Below, one piece after another: positions 33,755-42,649 of a stretch of DNA of 64,000 nucleotides; within the stretch, counting starts at the first letter, position 1, and each line of letters opens with the position of its first letter. The notes below the pieces were generated by a model. The model saw only the letters and a program-made list of their open reading frames with translations. It searched no databases and was not told where the DNA came from. Source of the stretch: DATEPR01 sp036273855 (GTDB lineage Bacteria; Actinomycetota; Actinomycetes; Mycobacteriales; Pseudonocardiaceae); the NCBI GenBank assembly GCA_036273855.1, contig DASUGU010000109.1, positions 1 through 64,000 on the forward strand. The letters run 5' to 3'. A program made the translations under genes and the position numbers.

Positions 33755-34338
33755 GTGCTCTGGCCTGAATCATTCATACGAATCGGTCATGTCCCGCGCA
33801 GGGGCGCGTTCATCCCCGAGCGTGGCAGAGGTGGCATCGGTTCCGCCACTCCGTAACCGCTCGCTGGCACCTCTACGTGCCCACACAACTCGCACGAGGG
33901 CAACCGAGCGTGTGCTCGCGAATAATCCCTGGTCCAGGTGTCTCCTTGCGTCTTGACTCCTCGCGACAGTCGATCACGGCGTATACGTCGGCGTCGTCCG
34001 GCCGGTGCCCCGCTGAGGTGTTCGCCACGGTTATCTGTGGAGCCGACGCACCGTCCGGCTCGCCGCAATCCGTATTGCGGTTCGGACTTCGCAATATGCC
34101 TGCGCGACGGGTACCGTGGGGCGATGTTAGCCGAGAGGGCCGGACAAGGCGTGTCTGACTTCTATCAAGATATCCCCGTAGCCGCAGGTTCCTGCACGGC
34201 GTCGTCGATCCGAACCTACGCGAGCTCGGACGGCTGGGCCATCGGCAACGTCGTCGAGTCTGTCTGGAAATCAATGGCTGCCTGGGTCTCATTTGTGCTG
34301 TCTAGCACGCCTGTACGGCTCACCGCTAGGTCGGATAA
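33755..34338. other. 584-base stretch without a recognisable gene
   Basis: Short frames on both strands show no family resemblance and no steady codon bias. It separates the GC-rich small-gene operon from the AT-richer membrane-protein gene and may contain the promoter of the latter. I see no repeats or strong hairpin. Confidence 0.4.
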
Positions 34339-34873
34339 ATGTTCTTGAATGATTTCCGCCAGGATCTTATAAGCGCACTCTACAGTGCAGCCGCTGTTCT
34401 CGTATTTGGCAGATTCTCGGCCACCACGGGACACTTTGCACTGTCGCTATGGTTTAGTGCCCGGGAGAAGGCTCGCAATCGTCTGATGTTTGCGTGGTCA
34501 AGAATGCGCTCGCTATTGTACTTCGCGACGCCAGGCATCACATTCGCAACCGCCGTCGCACTGAGTCATATTCACGCCGTAAACCTGACGATTGGTCAAC
34601 TACTTGCCCAATTTGCGCTTACCCTGCCGCTGATATTTTGCCCCATTGAGCAACTAAGCGTTGCCAGCCGAGCACGTCGCCTCCTGCTTAGAGAGTTCGA
34701 GCATCTCGACCAGATAGGAAGATTATCAAGACGACTCGATTTGGTAGTAGAGAGGATCTCTGCGCGCGCCGGATGGAATGCATGGGTCCCAGCCTTTTTT
34801 CTCGTACTGATCTCATCGTTTCTGCCGAACACCACCTTGGCCGCCCTCACTCAGCCAATCACAATACGTCCTA
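34339..34873 (+). pseudogene. Large membrane protein, 5' part, split by IS
   Basis: It starts at ATG 34339. Hydrophobic segments LLYFATPGITFATAVAL and IGQLLAQFALTLPLIF, then a charged helical section (LLLREFEHLDQIGRLSRRLD) and WVPAFFLVLISSFLP. At 34872-34873 a TA is followed by the IS630-family element. With the part beyond the IS it forms a 397-residue frame: TIRPS joins FGVALGSAG exactly. AT-richer codons like the rest of the cargo. No known family recognised; the multi-helix layout with charged cytoplasmic helices could be a membrane effector or sensor. Confidence 0.7.
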
Positions 34874-36006
34874 GTGTCCTGCGCCTGAAGTTCGCTATCA
34901 AATAGTAGGATCGGCTGATGGCGGGTCGTGGACGGTCCAAGGCTGAACTGGTGCTCAGCGATGAGGAACGGGAGACGTTGCTGCGGTGGGCACGGCGGGC
35001 GAAGTCGTCCCAGGCGTTGGCCTCGCGCTGCCGGATTGTGCTGGCCTGCGCTGACGGGTTGTCCAATGTGGAAGTCGCCGAACAACTCGGGGTCAACCGG
35101 ATGACGGTGGGTAAGTGGCGATCCCGGTTCGTGGCAGACCGGTTGGATGGTCTAGTCGACGAGGATCGGCCGGGCCGGCCGCCCTCGATAACCCTGGACC
35201 AGGTCGAACAGGTCATCGTGGCCACGCTGGAACAGACACCCCGCACCGCCACGCACTGGTCGCGCACGTCGATGGCCCAGCGAACCGGCTTGTCCAAGTC
35301 CACGATCGGCCGGATCTGGCGGGATTTCGGGCTCAAACCACACCAGGCCGACACGTTCAAGCTGTCCACCGACCCGCTGTTCGTGGAGAAAGTGGTCGAC
35401 GTGGTCGGGCTCTACCACCATCCGCCCGAGCGGGCGGTGGTGCTCTGCGTGGATGAGAAAAGCCAGGTCCAGGCGTTGGACCGGTCCCAGCCGGTGCTGC
35501 CGATGATGCCGGGCATGCCCGAACGACGCAGTCACGACTACGTCCGCCACGGCATCACCAGCCTGTTCGCCGCGTTCAACATCGCCGATGGGACCGTGAT
35601 CAGCGAACTGCACCGCAAACATCGTGCCGTGGAGTTTCGGAAGTTCCTGTCCACGATCGACAAGTCCGTGCCCGCCGATCTGGACGTGTACGTGATCTGT
35701 GACAACTACGGCACCCATAAGACCCCGGCGATCAAGAGGTGGCTGGCCGGTCACCCCCGATTCCACCTGCACTTCACCCCGACCGGATCGAGTTGGATCA
35801 ACCAGGTGGAACGGTGGTTCGGGTTCCTCACCGACCAACTGATCCGTCGCGGAGTCCACAAGAGTGTGGTGGCACTGGAGAAAGACATCCGCGAGTGGAT
35901 CAAGAACTGGAACGAGGACCCGAAGCCGTTCGTCTGGCGCAAGACCGCTGAGGAGATCCTCGACTCCCTCGCCCGATATTGCCGACGAATTTCAGACGCA
36001 GGACAC
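34874..36006 (+). mobile_element. IS630-family insertion sequence, 1133 bp
   Basis: Terminal inverted repeats of 21 bases with two mismatches: GTGTCCTGCGCCTGAAGTTC at the left, and at the right end the complement beginning GTGTCCTGCGTCTGAAATTC. Flanked by TA on both sides (34872-34873 and 36007-36008), the usual TA target duplication of IS630/Tc1-type elements. Carries one transposase. It interrupts the membrane-protein gene. Confidence 0.92.
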
Positions 36007-36009
36007 TAG
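34918..36009 (+). CDS. IS630-family transposase
   Basis: 363 residues. N-terminal HTH (ADGLSNVEVAEQLGVNRMTV and GKWRSRF) with a second winged helix (MAQRTGLSKSTIGRIWRDFG). DDE catalytic core: VVLCVDEKSQVQALDR (first Asp), VYVICDNYGTHKTPAIKRWL (second Asp) and GSSWINQVERWFGFLTDQ (Glu). Complete and plausibly active. It starts at ATG 34918. Its stop TAG is formed at the junction: the last IS base triplet is CAC and the TA of the target plus the next host base make TAG, so the C-terminus depends on the insertion site. Confidence 0.95.
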   Translation: MAGRGRSKAELVLSDEERETLLRWARRAKSSQALASRCRIVLACADGLSNVEVAEQLGVNRMTVGKWRSRFVADRLDGLVDEDRPGRPPSITLDQVEQVIVATLEQTPRTATHWSRTSMAQRTGLSKSTIGRIWRDFGLKPHQADTFKLSTDPLFVEKVVDVVGLYHHPPERAVVLCVDEKSQVQALDRSQPVLPMMPGMPERRSHDYVRHGITSLFAAFNIADGTVISELHRKHRAVEFRKFLSTIDKSVPADLDVYVICDNYGTHKTPAIKRWLAGHPRFHLHFTPTGSSWINQVERWFGFLTDQLIRRGVHKSVVALEKDIREWIKNWNEDPKPFVWRKTAEEILDSLARYCRRISDAGH

Positions 36010-36667
36010 TTTTGGTGTCGCTCTCGGATCGGCTGGATCGACCATCGCTTTGGCTTGGATTGTACTGGCACTCGGAAAGAGGCTTTCATACCAGTTATTT
36101 CCTCATCTAGAGATCATTGACGTTGCTAGACACTGGCCGATTGAGAGTCATGAGAAAGGGTCAGGAACATCAGGCTTGCGGACTTCTCGGTGGCGTACGT
36201 CGTCCCATAAGGTCGGATTCATGATGGCCGCCGCCCTGGAGAGATCTATAAGAGGTTTGCGGGGAAGAATGGTCGCCGACGAATTCGCCGAAACTGCGAT
36301 CACGTTTAGAAAATTGGCGAATCACATGAGGCGGACATCAATAGACGCTACGAGTGACCAGAACAAGGCAACTGCGTTTCAGATGTTGGCGTGTGCAGCA
36401 ATCGGAGTGCTAGTCGTGGACAACCCAATTCTTCTAAGTAGGCAGATCGCGGACACATTAATTGATAGTGAGCCAGATCCTGGGCCGACTGTACGTTGGC
36501 GAGGCGTCAGTATTATCGAATCGTCAAGCAGTTATATACAAAGGGTTGCGCCAGGCTTCCGAGTCGCATTTTTCACAGCCATATTTGTTGCGGTACTGCT
36601 TACGCTGACAGTGCACCATCAGTTCGGCGAGGTCTGGAGCACTCTGAAGAGGCTGGTTAGTCCATGA
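36008..36667 (+). pseudogene. Large membrane protein, 3' part, split by IS
   Basis: Continues the frame of 34339-34873. Begins SFGVALGSAGSTIALAWIVL, a membrane helix, then polar and helical regions (FAETAITFRKLANHMRRTSI, AFQMLACAAIGVLVV) and a final helix FFTAIFVAVLLTLTVHH close to the C-terminus. It has no start of its own after the IS. The region from 35864 to 36007 in the same frame belongs to the IS. Function unknown. Confidence 0.7.
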
Positions 36668-37039
36668 CTATTTGTCATGTGTCTCATCTCGAAGCCGATC
36701 CGAGGATAGAGATGCTCGTGGGTCTCGTGTTGCCGCAGGGAACGTGTAATGGTCATGCTTAGATGTGGTCGGCAGGGTGCTGATTCTGTCAGCACCGACG
36801 TGTAGCGTACGAGACCATCCGACGGCAGATGTTATTCATTTCGGTAGAACCAGCGTAGCGCGTCCGCGATCCGAATCAGGCGAGCCACACGCTACGACCA
36901 AGGCTCAAGTGGCGGTCCGATGTCGGGGGCAGACTCCCAGACTGCCGTCCGGGCACGATGGCTCGAGGGATCATCGACCCATGCAGCGTGACGCTGACAT
37001 GCCTCTCACGCGGCGGTCGAACGCATGGAAGGCGGCGAC
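36668..37039. other. 372-base right-end region of the element
   Basis: No gene recognised. It lies between the split membrane protein and the start supplied to the LysR gene, so it should now contain the promoter that drives LysR. A clear GGAAGG ribosome-binding site sits at 37027-37032. Otherwise I see no repeats or long hairpins. Confidence 0.5.
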
Positions 37040-38020
37040 ATGGCGGATTTGAGCAGGTCAGCGCTTGACCTGGAACGTATTAGAAAATTCGTGGTTGTCG
37101 CCGAGGAGCTCAACTTCAGCCGCGCCGCCGCCCGGCTGCGGATCGCCGGGCCGTCGCTGTCCCAGCAGATCAAGGCGCTGGAACGGGACCTGGGTGTCCG
37201 GTTGTTCGAACGCGACCGGCATTCGGTGGAGCTCACCACGCCCGGCGTCGCCCTGCTCCCCCAGGCCCGCGACCTGCTCGAACAGGCGGACGAGCTGCGC
37301 CGCCGGGCGGTCGACCTGGCGGCCCGCAGGCCGGTGCGGCTGGGCTACGTCAACTGGCGCCCGCCCGACCTGCTCGCCCGCGTCGCCGGCACGGCCGAAC
37401 TGCACGTCGACACCTGGGTGATGCCTTCGCACACCCAGGCCGCCCGCGTCGCCGACCACAGCATCGACCTGGCGATCTGCGGGGTGACGACGGCCGACCT
37501 GGACCAGCTCGGGCTGTCCGCGCGGCTGCTCGGCGCGGACCGGCTGCACGCGGTGGCGATGGGCCACGACACGTCCGACGTCCGGGCCGGGGACACGATC
37601 GTCCTCGTCGACGCGGACGTCGCAGGGTGGGCGTCGTGGAACGTGTGGGCCGAGGAGTTCGCCCACGCGACCGGTGCCACCGTGCTGCGCATCGGCGACG
37701 GTGGCGTCACCGGGCCCGCCTTCGTCGACCACGTCCGCAGGCTGCGCCGCCCGGTGGTCAACTCACCGAAGGGCCACACAGCGCCGCTGCCACCCGACCT
37801 GTCCCGCCGCCCGGTCGTGGACCCGACGCCGTACTGGACATGGTCGCTGGTGTGGCGGCGGGACGAGGCCCGCGCCGAGGTGCTCGCCGTGGTGGACGCC
37901 CTCACCCGCGACGTGGACGTGCCGGGCCTGGACGACGGCTCGGCGTGGCTGCCCCGCGACGATCCGCACCGCCCTACCGGGACGGCCCGGGGTCGCTCGG
38001 GTGCGGGGTCAACGGCGTGA
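37040..38020 (+). CDS. LysR-family regulator with an element-supplied N-terminus
   Basis: 326 residues from ATG 37040 with GGAAGG 7 bases upstream. The first 22 codons are element DNA (MADLSRSALDLERIRKFVVV). From about 37104 host sequence resumes with ELNFSRAAARLRIAGPSLSQ and QIKALERDLGVRLFERD, the LysR HTH, and then a substrate-binding domain (LGYVNWRPPDLLARVAG, IDLAICGVTTADLDQL). The element-coded DLERIRKFVVVAE replaces the native ELRQLRYFVAVAK without loss of the helix pattern, so the hybrid is likely functional. The native partner was the MFS gene at 14411-15562, now 21 kb away. The C-terminus overlaps the convergent isomerase gene by 47 bases. Confidence 0.88.
   Translation: MADLSRSALDLERIRKFVVVAEELNFSRAAARLRIAGPSLSQQIKALERDLGVRLFERDRHSVELTTPGVALLPQARDLLEQADELRRRAVDLAARRPVRLGYVNWRPPDLLARVAGTAELHVDTWVMPSHTQAARVADHSIDLAICGVTTADLDQLGLSARLLGADRLHAVAMGHDTSDVRAGDTIVLVDADVAGWASWNVWAEEFAHATGATVLRIGDGGVTGPAFVDHVRRLRRPVVNSPKGHTAPLPPDLSRRPVVDPTPYWTWSLVWRRDEARAEVLAVVDALTRDVDVPGLDDGSAWLPRDDPHRPTGTARGRSGAGSTA
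37104..37106. other. attR core (AGG)
   Basis: Right junction of the element: GTCGCCGAGG here against GTGGCCAAGG at the left. Host LysR sequence (AGCTCAACTTCAGCCGC) begins directly after. Only AGG is shared without interruption, and the crossover dinucleotide cannot be fixed from this sequence alone. Confidence 0.6.
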
Positions 38021-38270
38021 CGGTGTCGTGCCGCCACACCCGCAGCGGCATCGACGCCAGCAGCGTCTCCAGCGCGTCGGCGTCGTCGGCGTCGAACAGT
38101 CCCCACGTCCGCCACTCGCCCGGTGCCAGCGGCGGCCGCCACAGCCGCAGCAGGTTGCCCTGGCCGATCAGCTCGGCCGCCCGCGCCGCCTCACGGGTGC
38201 GCATCGCGGCGATCTCGTCGTCGGACGTGCCGGCGGGGACGGTGGTCACCATGTCCACCAGAAACTCCAT
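37974..38270 (-). CDS. Muconolactone delta-isomerase-like protein
   Basis: 98 residues from ATG 38270. MEFLVDMVTTVPAGTSDDEI, then REAARAAELIGQGNLLRLWR and EWRTWGLFDADDADALETLL follow the MIase family (small ferredoxin-like alpha/beta fold). In aromatic catabolism the enzyme isomerises muconolactone, but no other beta-ketoadipate genes are nearby. Many stand-alone homologues occur next to LysR genes, so an uncharacterised small-molecule role is as likely. Divergent from the DHFR-family gene, with 57 bases between the chosen starts. Confidence 0.85.
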   Translation of the reverse strand: MEFLVDMVTTVPAGTSDDEIAAMRTREAARAAELIGQGNLLRLWRPPLAPGEWRTWGLFDADDADALETLLASMPLRVWRHDTVTPLTPHPSDPGPSR

Positions 38271-38327
38271 CGCACCATCCTCGTCGGTCACCGATGAGTT
38301 CCGCGCGCCGATGACGTCGAAGTGGGC

Positions 38328-38900
38328 ATGCGCAAACTCATCGCACACATGATGACCACCATCGACGGCTACATCGGCGACGCCCCCGGCCTGCACCGGC
38401 TGACCAACGACTGGACCAATCTCGACGACGAGATGCGGGGTTGGTACACCGTGCTGTTCGGCGCGACCGACACCCTGATGTTCGGCCGCGTCATCTACCA
38501 GGAACTGGTCCCCCACTGGACCGCCGTGGCGGACGGACGCATTCCCGGGTCCACTTGGGAGGTCGGCTTCGGCAGCCACGTCCGCCGGGCCCGCAAGATC
38601 GTCGTGTCCAGCACCCTGCGGGACGTCCCCGTCGACACCACGGTCATCGGCGGGGACCTGGCGGCCGAGGTCAACGCGATCAAGGCCACCGAGGGCAGCG
38701 ACATCCTGCTGTACACCGGACCGGCACTGCTGGCCACGCTGTCCAGGCTCGGCCTGATCGACGAGTACCTGGTGTCCGTGCACCCGATCGCCATCGGGCG
38801 AGGCACGTCGCTGTTCGGCGGGCTCAACGGTCCGTTGCGGCTGGAACTGGTGAGCAGCAAGAGATTCCGGTCCGGCAGCCTGGTCAACCGCTACCGCTGA
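38328..38900 (+). CDS. Dihydrofolate-reductase-family protein (RibD C-terminal type)
   Basis: 190 residues from ATG 38328 (GTG 38322 also possible). MRKLIAHMMTTIDGYIGDAP, then TLMFGRVIYQELVPHW, RKIVVSSTLRD, DILLYTGPALLATLSRLGLI and DEYLVSVHPIAIGRGTSLFG are the landmarks of the RibD_C / YwjB-YyaP group of NADPH-dependent reductases. The substrate of this stand-alone group is generally unknown. The normal length suggests a complete protein. Ends just before the convergent S9 peptidase stop. Confidence 0.9.
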   Translation: MRKLIAHMMTTIDGYIGDAPGLHRLTNDWTNLDDEMRGWYTVLFGATDTLMFGRVIYQELVPHWTAVADGRIPGSTWEVGFGSHVRRARKIVVSSTLRDVPVDTTVIGGDLAAEVNAIKATEGSDILLYTGPALLATLSRLGLIDEYLVSVHPIAIGRGTSLFGGLNGPLRLELVSSKRFRSGSLVNRYR

Positions 38901-38936
38901 CGGCCGGGGCCGTGCCATGACACGGCCCCGACGTGT

Positions 38937-40976
38937 TCAGCCGAGGAACTCAGGACGCTGCCACGGCTTGCCCAGGACGTGGTGGTCGAAGAACGCGGCG
39001 ACCGCCGCGTGCCACAGCCGGCTGTGGTTGGGCGAACCGATGAAATGGGTCTCGTCGGGGAAGTACAGGAACTTGTGCGGGCTGGATCCGTTGCCGGTCT
39101 TGGCCCGCGACGACAGTGCCCACCACAGCTTCATGCCCTCGCTGAGCGGCACCCGGTAGTCCCGGCCGCCGTGGGTGATCAGCATCGGCGTGGTGATCGA
39201 GTCGCCGAAATGGTGTGGTGACATGGCGTCGGCGGCCTCGTGGGTCAGCGACCTGCGGAACCAGAACGACATGTCGTTGGACTCGATGGACGCGTTGCGG
39301 TCCCACACCGAGGCGTGGGTGGCGATCGCGGCGAACCGGTCGGTGTGCCCGGCGATCCAGTTGGCCATGTAGCCGCCGAACGACGCGCCCATCGCACCGG
39401 TACGGCTCGCGTCGATGTCGTCGCGTTCCTGTGCGGCATCGGTGATGCGCATCAGGTCGGTGTAGGGCGCGTCGCCCCACGTGGTCCAGCCCCGGCGGAT
39501 GAAGTCGACGCCGTAGCCGGTGGACAGCGCCGGATCGGGCATCAGGACGGCGTAGCCGCGGGCGACGAACACCCACGAGCAGGACCGCCACGCCCACGTG
39601 TTGGCCGACATGACAGGGCCGCCGTGGATCTTCAGCAGCAGCGGCGCGGGCGATTCGGCGCTCGCACCGTTCGGCAGGGCCAGCCAGGCCCGCACCGGCG
39701 TGCCGTCCTCGCCGGTCGTGGTCACCTCGGTCAGCGTGCCGGGCAGCGTGGGTGTGGTCGCCGGTCCGCGCAACGTCTCGATGGTGCCGGTGCCGTCGGC
39801 CGCGATCCGCACGGGCTCGGCCGCGGAGTCCATCGCGGCGCGCAGCGCGTGCACCCAGCGGCCGTCCGGGGTGACGCCGATATCGCCGTACGCGCCGTGA
39901 TCGCCGGTCAGCCGGGTGACCGCACCGGATTCGACGTCGATCCGCCACACCGGGCAGCGGCCGTCGTGGTCCGCCGTCACGATCAGGGCGCGCCCGTCCG
40001 GTGTCCAGTGCGGCTGGTTGGGGAACCGGTCCCAGTCCTGGGTGACCGCCCGCAGGTCGCCACCGGCCAGCGGCACGACGCCCAACCAGTTGTCACCGGG
40101 CAGTTCCGGCGTGGGCAGCCGTTCCACGACGCAGGCGATCTGGGTGCCGTCCGGGGAGATCCTCGGCTGCTCGTACTGGTGCTCGGCGTCGGACGCGAGC
40201 ACTCGACGCTCGCCGGTCTCGACGTCGATGGCCACCAGCGTGGTGCGCTGCGAGCCACCGGGTTCCGGCTCGGTCCAGGCGGTCACGACCGTGCGGCCGT
40301 CCGGGGTGATGTCCCAGGAGTCGTCCTCGTCCAGGGCTGCGCCGACGTGACCGGTCAGGTCCCGCAGCGTCAGATGGTCGTCAGCCGTGGTCAGGTCGCC
40401 GACGACCAGACGGGTGTGTTCCGGGCCACGGTCGTGATCCCAGTACCGGACCGGGTACTCCTCGTGCAGTATCGCCGTCACCTTCGCGTCGTCACGTTCG
40501 TCGCGCAGCGTGCGGTCGGTCTCGAAGTCGGTCGCCGACGGCAGCATCGACACCCCGGCCACCACGATCCCGCCGGGGCTCACCACCACACCACGCACCC
40601 CGCCGGGCGGAGCGACCAGCATCCGGGCGTCGCCACCGGCCGCGGGTTGCAGCCACAGCGCGCTACCGGCGCTGTCGTCGCTGTCCGGATCGGGCCGCTT
40701 CGACACGAACAGCAGGTCGCCGGTCGGGGTGAAGGCGGCGCCGGACTCGCCCTGCGCACTGCGGGTCAACCGGCGGGCCGGCCGGTCACCGTCGGGGTCG
40801 ACGTCCCACAGGGCGGTCACGTAACGGTCGCGGGTGGTGTCGCGGGTCGCCAGGCCGACCACGACGCGGCGGCCGTCGGGCGACAGCCAGTGGCCGCCCG
40901 TGCGGGGCAGGCTGGCGAAGGCGTTGAGATCGGTCCACGGATCGGCGGGCTGGGTGGCGGATTCGTCGTCGGACAT
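38937..40976 (-). CDS. S9-family (prolyl-oligopeptidase-like) serine peptidase
   Basis: 679 residues. The N-terminal two thirds is a beta-propeller of TolB/WD40-like repeats (HWLSPDGRRVVVGLATRD, WDITPDGRTVVTAWTEPEPG, QPHWTPDGRALIVTADHDG). The C-terminal alpha/beta-hydrolase has catalytic Ser in GAMGASFGGYMANW (about 531), Asp in HGGRDYRVPLSEGM (about 602) and His in FPDETHFIGSPNH (about 642). No signal peptide is seen, so it is probably cytoplasmic and acts on peptides. A close paralogue lies at 62029-64000. It starts at ATG 40976. Confidence 0.92.
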   Translation of the reverse strand: MSDDESATQPADPWTDLNAFASLPRTGGHWLSPDGRRVVVGLATRDTTRDRYVTALWDVDPDGDRPARRLTRSAQGESGAAFTPTGDLLFVSKRPDPDSDDSAGSALWLQPAAGGDARMLVAPPGGVRGVVVSPGGIVVAGVSMLPSATDFETDRTLRDERDDAKVTAILHEEYPVRYWDHDRGPEHTRLVVGDLTTADDHLTLRDLTGHVGAALDEDDSWDITPDGRTVVTAWTEPEPGGSQRTTLVAIDVETGERRVLASDAEHQYEQPRISPDGTQIACVVERLPTPELPGDNWLGVVPLAGGDLRAVTQDWDRFPNQPHWTPDGRALIVTADHDGRCPVWRIDVESGAVTRLTGDHGAYGDIGVTPDGRWVHALRAAMDSAAEPVRIAADGTGTIETLRGPATTPTLPGTLTEVTTTGEDGTPVRAWLALPNGASAESPAPLLLKIHGGPVMSANTWAWRSCSWVFVARGYAVLMPDPALSTGYGVDFIRRGWTTWGDAPYTDLMRITDAAQERDDIDASRTGAMGASFGGYMANWIAGHTDRFAAIATHASVWDRNASIESNDMSFWFRRSLTHEAADAMSPHHFGDSITTPMLITHGGRDYRVPLSEGMKLWWALSSRAKTGNGSSPHKFLYFPDETHFIGSPNHSRLWHAAVAAFFDHHVLGKPWQRPEFLG

Positions 40977-41234
40977 GCCCGTTTCCTATCACGTGAAACG
41001 GGCAGTCCGCCGCACCGCGCGACAATGGGAACCTCAGTGGCACAGCCGGCGGGTGCGGTGGCCAACGTCAGTGCGGTGCTCCGCTCCAGTGTGGCCCGTG
41101 GTGCTGTGGGGGTGCACCCGCCGGGTATGCGCTGCCACTGATCGTGACGGACGCGAGGTGCGGTCCGGTATTGGACCTTGGTACTAGTTTGACCACCGAC
41201 CATGGGGACATGCATCCGCAGGGTTGCGCTTCCC

Positions 41235-41978
41235 TCAGCGGTCGACGACCAGGCCGTCGTGCGCGACCGCCCAGCCGGGCAGGTCGCTGACCAGCGCCGA
41301 CGGCGACAGATGGGTCAGGATCAGGCGCTCACAGGTGAACCGATCGCGGTTGCGGCCGAGGCTTTCGAGGTCCAGATGCCATCGAACCGGATTCGGACTA
41401 TAGCCCTCACACAGGAACAATCCGACGTTGTCCGAGGCCGCCAGCAACGCGTCGGTCCACTCGGTGTCACCGGAGTACGCCACCGATCCGGTCGGCGACT
41501 CGACCCGCACGGCGTAAGCGGGCGCTCCCGAGGCGTGCCGCACCTCGAATGGCGTCACCCGAAGTGAACCCAGTTCCCTGGTCCGCCGATCGTCGTGCTC
41601 CAGGAGGTGGATGTCGAAGCGGCGGCGCACGCCGGTGGAGCCGGGGAACAGGATTTCCATGGCCTGGTGCAGGCGATCGCCGGTACCGGGCGGGCCGACG
41701 ACGGTGAGATCCCGGGTGCGGCGGCGGAACTGGCCGTCCAGGATCAGGAACGGCAAGCCGCCGAAGTGGTCGCCGTGCAGGTGGGTGACCAGCACGGTGT
41801 CGATCTCGTTCGGGTCGATCTCCTGCCGGCGCAACGCGACAAGACTGGTCGCGCCGCAATCCACCAGAACCGTCGGCGTCCCTTCCGGCGCCAGCGCGAT
41901 ACAGGTCTGAAACCGCCCGCCCGACCCGAACGCGTCACCACTACCCACCACGATCACTCGCACGCGCCCATTGTCCAT
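41235..41978 (-). CDS. MBL-fold metallo-hydrolase (RNase Z-like)
   Basis: 247 residues from ATG 41978; two more Met codons just upstream are possible starts. Beta-lactamase-fold hydrolase with the metal-binding motif VLVTHLHGDHFGGLPFLI (HxHxDH), then EVRHASGAPAYAVRVES, GSVAYSGDTEWTDALL with the metal-bridging Asp, and CERLILTHLS carrying a further metal-site His. The GGRFQTCIALAP and LVDCGATSLVALR features are like the RNase Z/arylsulfatase-related group. The substrate could be RNA or a small molecule. Divergent from the SEFIR gene. Confidence 0.9.
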   Translation of the reverse strand: MDNGRVRVIVVGSGDAFGSGGRFQTCIALAPEGTPTVLVDCGATSLVALRRQEIDPNEIDTVLVTHLHGDHFGGLPFLILDGQFRRRTRDLTVVGPPGTGDRLHQAMEILFPGSTGVRRRFDIHLLEHDDRRTRELGSLRVTPFEVRHASGAPAYAVRVESPTGSVAYSGDTEWTDALLAASDNVGLFLCEGYSPNPVRWHLDLESLGRNRDRFTCERLILTHLSPSALVSDLPGWAVAHDGLVVDR

Positions 41979-42117
41979 CATTCGGCCCGCGCGCAACGTT
42001 GCTCACGACGTTGCTGGACAAAGAAATGTCAGTACATGGACGAAGCCAACGACGTCTCGTCGACCGGTACGGACAACGGTACCTTTTCGCCATCGACGGC
42101 CGGCAGCGAGGTATGGG

Positions 42118-42591
42118 ATGAGTCTGACCGAGGATCCTGACCTGGTCATCCCCCGCGTGTTCATCGCCTACTCGCACGACTCGGAGTGGCACAAGAAGCA
42201 GGTTCGCGAACTCGCCACACTGCTACGGACCCAACTGGCCATCGACGCGCGATTCGACCAGTGGGAATCGGAGGATCGCAGAGACTGGTCACAGTGGGCG
42301 ATCAACGAGCTCGCCGAGGCCGACTTCGTCCTGGCCATCGCATCTCCCGACTTTCGAGCCAGGGCGGGCGGTACGGCTTCGCCGCACGACGGCCGCGGGG
42401 CCCAGTTCGAAGGCGCGATGCTGCGCAACAAGATGACCGAGGACCGGGGCAAGTGGGTGGGCAAGATCCTGCCGGTCGTGCTGCCAGGCAACACCATCGA
42501 CGACATTCCCGAGTTCCTGATGCGCGGACAATCCAGGCCGGCGGCGGGAGCCGTCGGAGGACGACCGATCGCGCCGCTCCCGGACAGATGA
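42118..42591 (+). CDS. SEFIR/TIR-like domain protein
   Basis: 157 residues from ATG 42118. PRVFIAYSHDSEWHKKQVRE, then LLRTQLAIDARFDQWESEDR, WAINELAEADFVLAIASPDF and KILPVVLPGNTIDDIPEFLM match the SEFIR family, relatives of TIR domains. These act as NAD+-cleaving or signalling effectors in bacterial immunity. After about position 42520 the frame loses GC3 bias and ends as RPIAPLPDR, while a second frame becomes strongly coding and leads into the SPFH-like sequence. The gene may therefore be the front of a single, frameshifted SEFIR-SPFH protein. Confidence 0.8.
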   Translation: MSLTEDPDLVIPRVFIAYSHDSEWHKKQVRELATLLRTQLAIDARFDQWESEDRRDWSQWAINELAEADFVLAIASPDFRARAGGTASPHDGRGAQFEGAMLRNKMTEDRGKWVGKILPVVLPGNTIDDIPEFLMRGQSRPAAGAVGGRPIAPLPDR

Positions 42592-42649
42592 GCCGGGCAA
42601 CGATCCCACACCGTTCAGCCCGATCGCGAACGAGCGCCCGGTCGGCTCG

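Larger units (their letters stand above)
15718..37106. mobile_element. Integrated AICE-like element with defence cargo, about 21.4 kb
   Basis: Bounded on the left by a LysR gene broken after codon 14 with a large serine recombinase 24 bases inside, and on the right by the remainder of the same LysR gene. The junctions share only the trinucleotide AGG (15718-15720 and 37104-37106), as expected for serine integrases with a short core. Contents: recombinase, CBASS-like genes, Mrr-like protein, EACC1/caspase module, FtsK/TraB transfer operon with excisionase-like and WhiB genes, XRE regulators and an Imm1 gene. Base composition of the cargo (about 17.3-25.7 kb and 34-37 kb) is visibly lower in GC than the flanks. 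No RepSA/RepAM/Prim-Pol replication gene was recognised, so autonomous replication as in classic AICEs is not supported. Confidence 0.85.

Noticed and set aside
33873..34292. Overlapping 93-139-codon frames on both strands
   Set aside because: Competing frames with no bias or homology; treated as non-coding.
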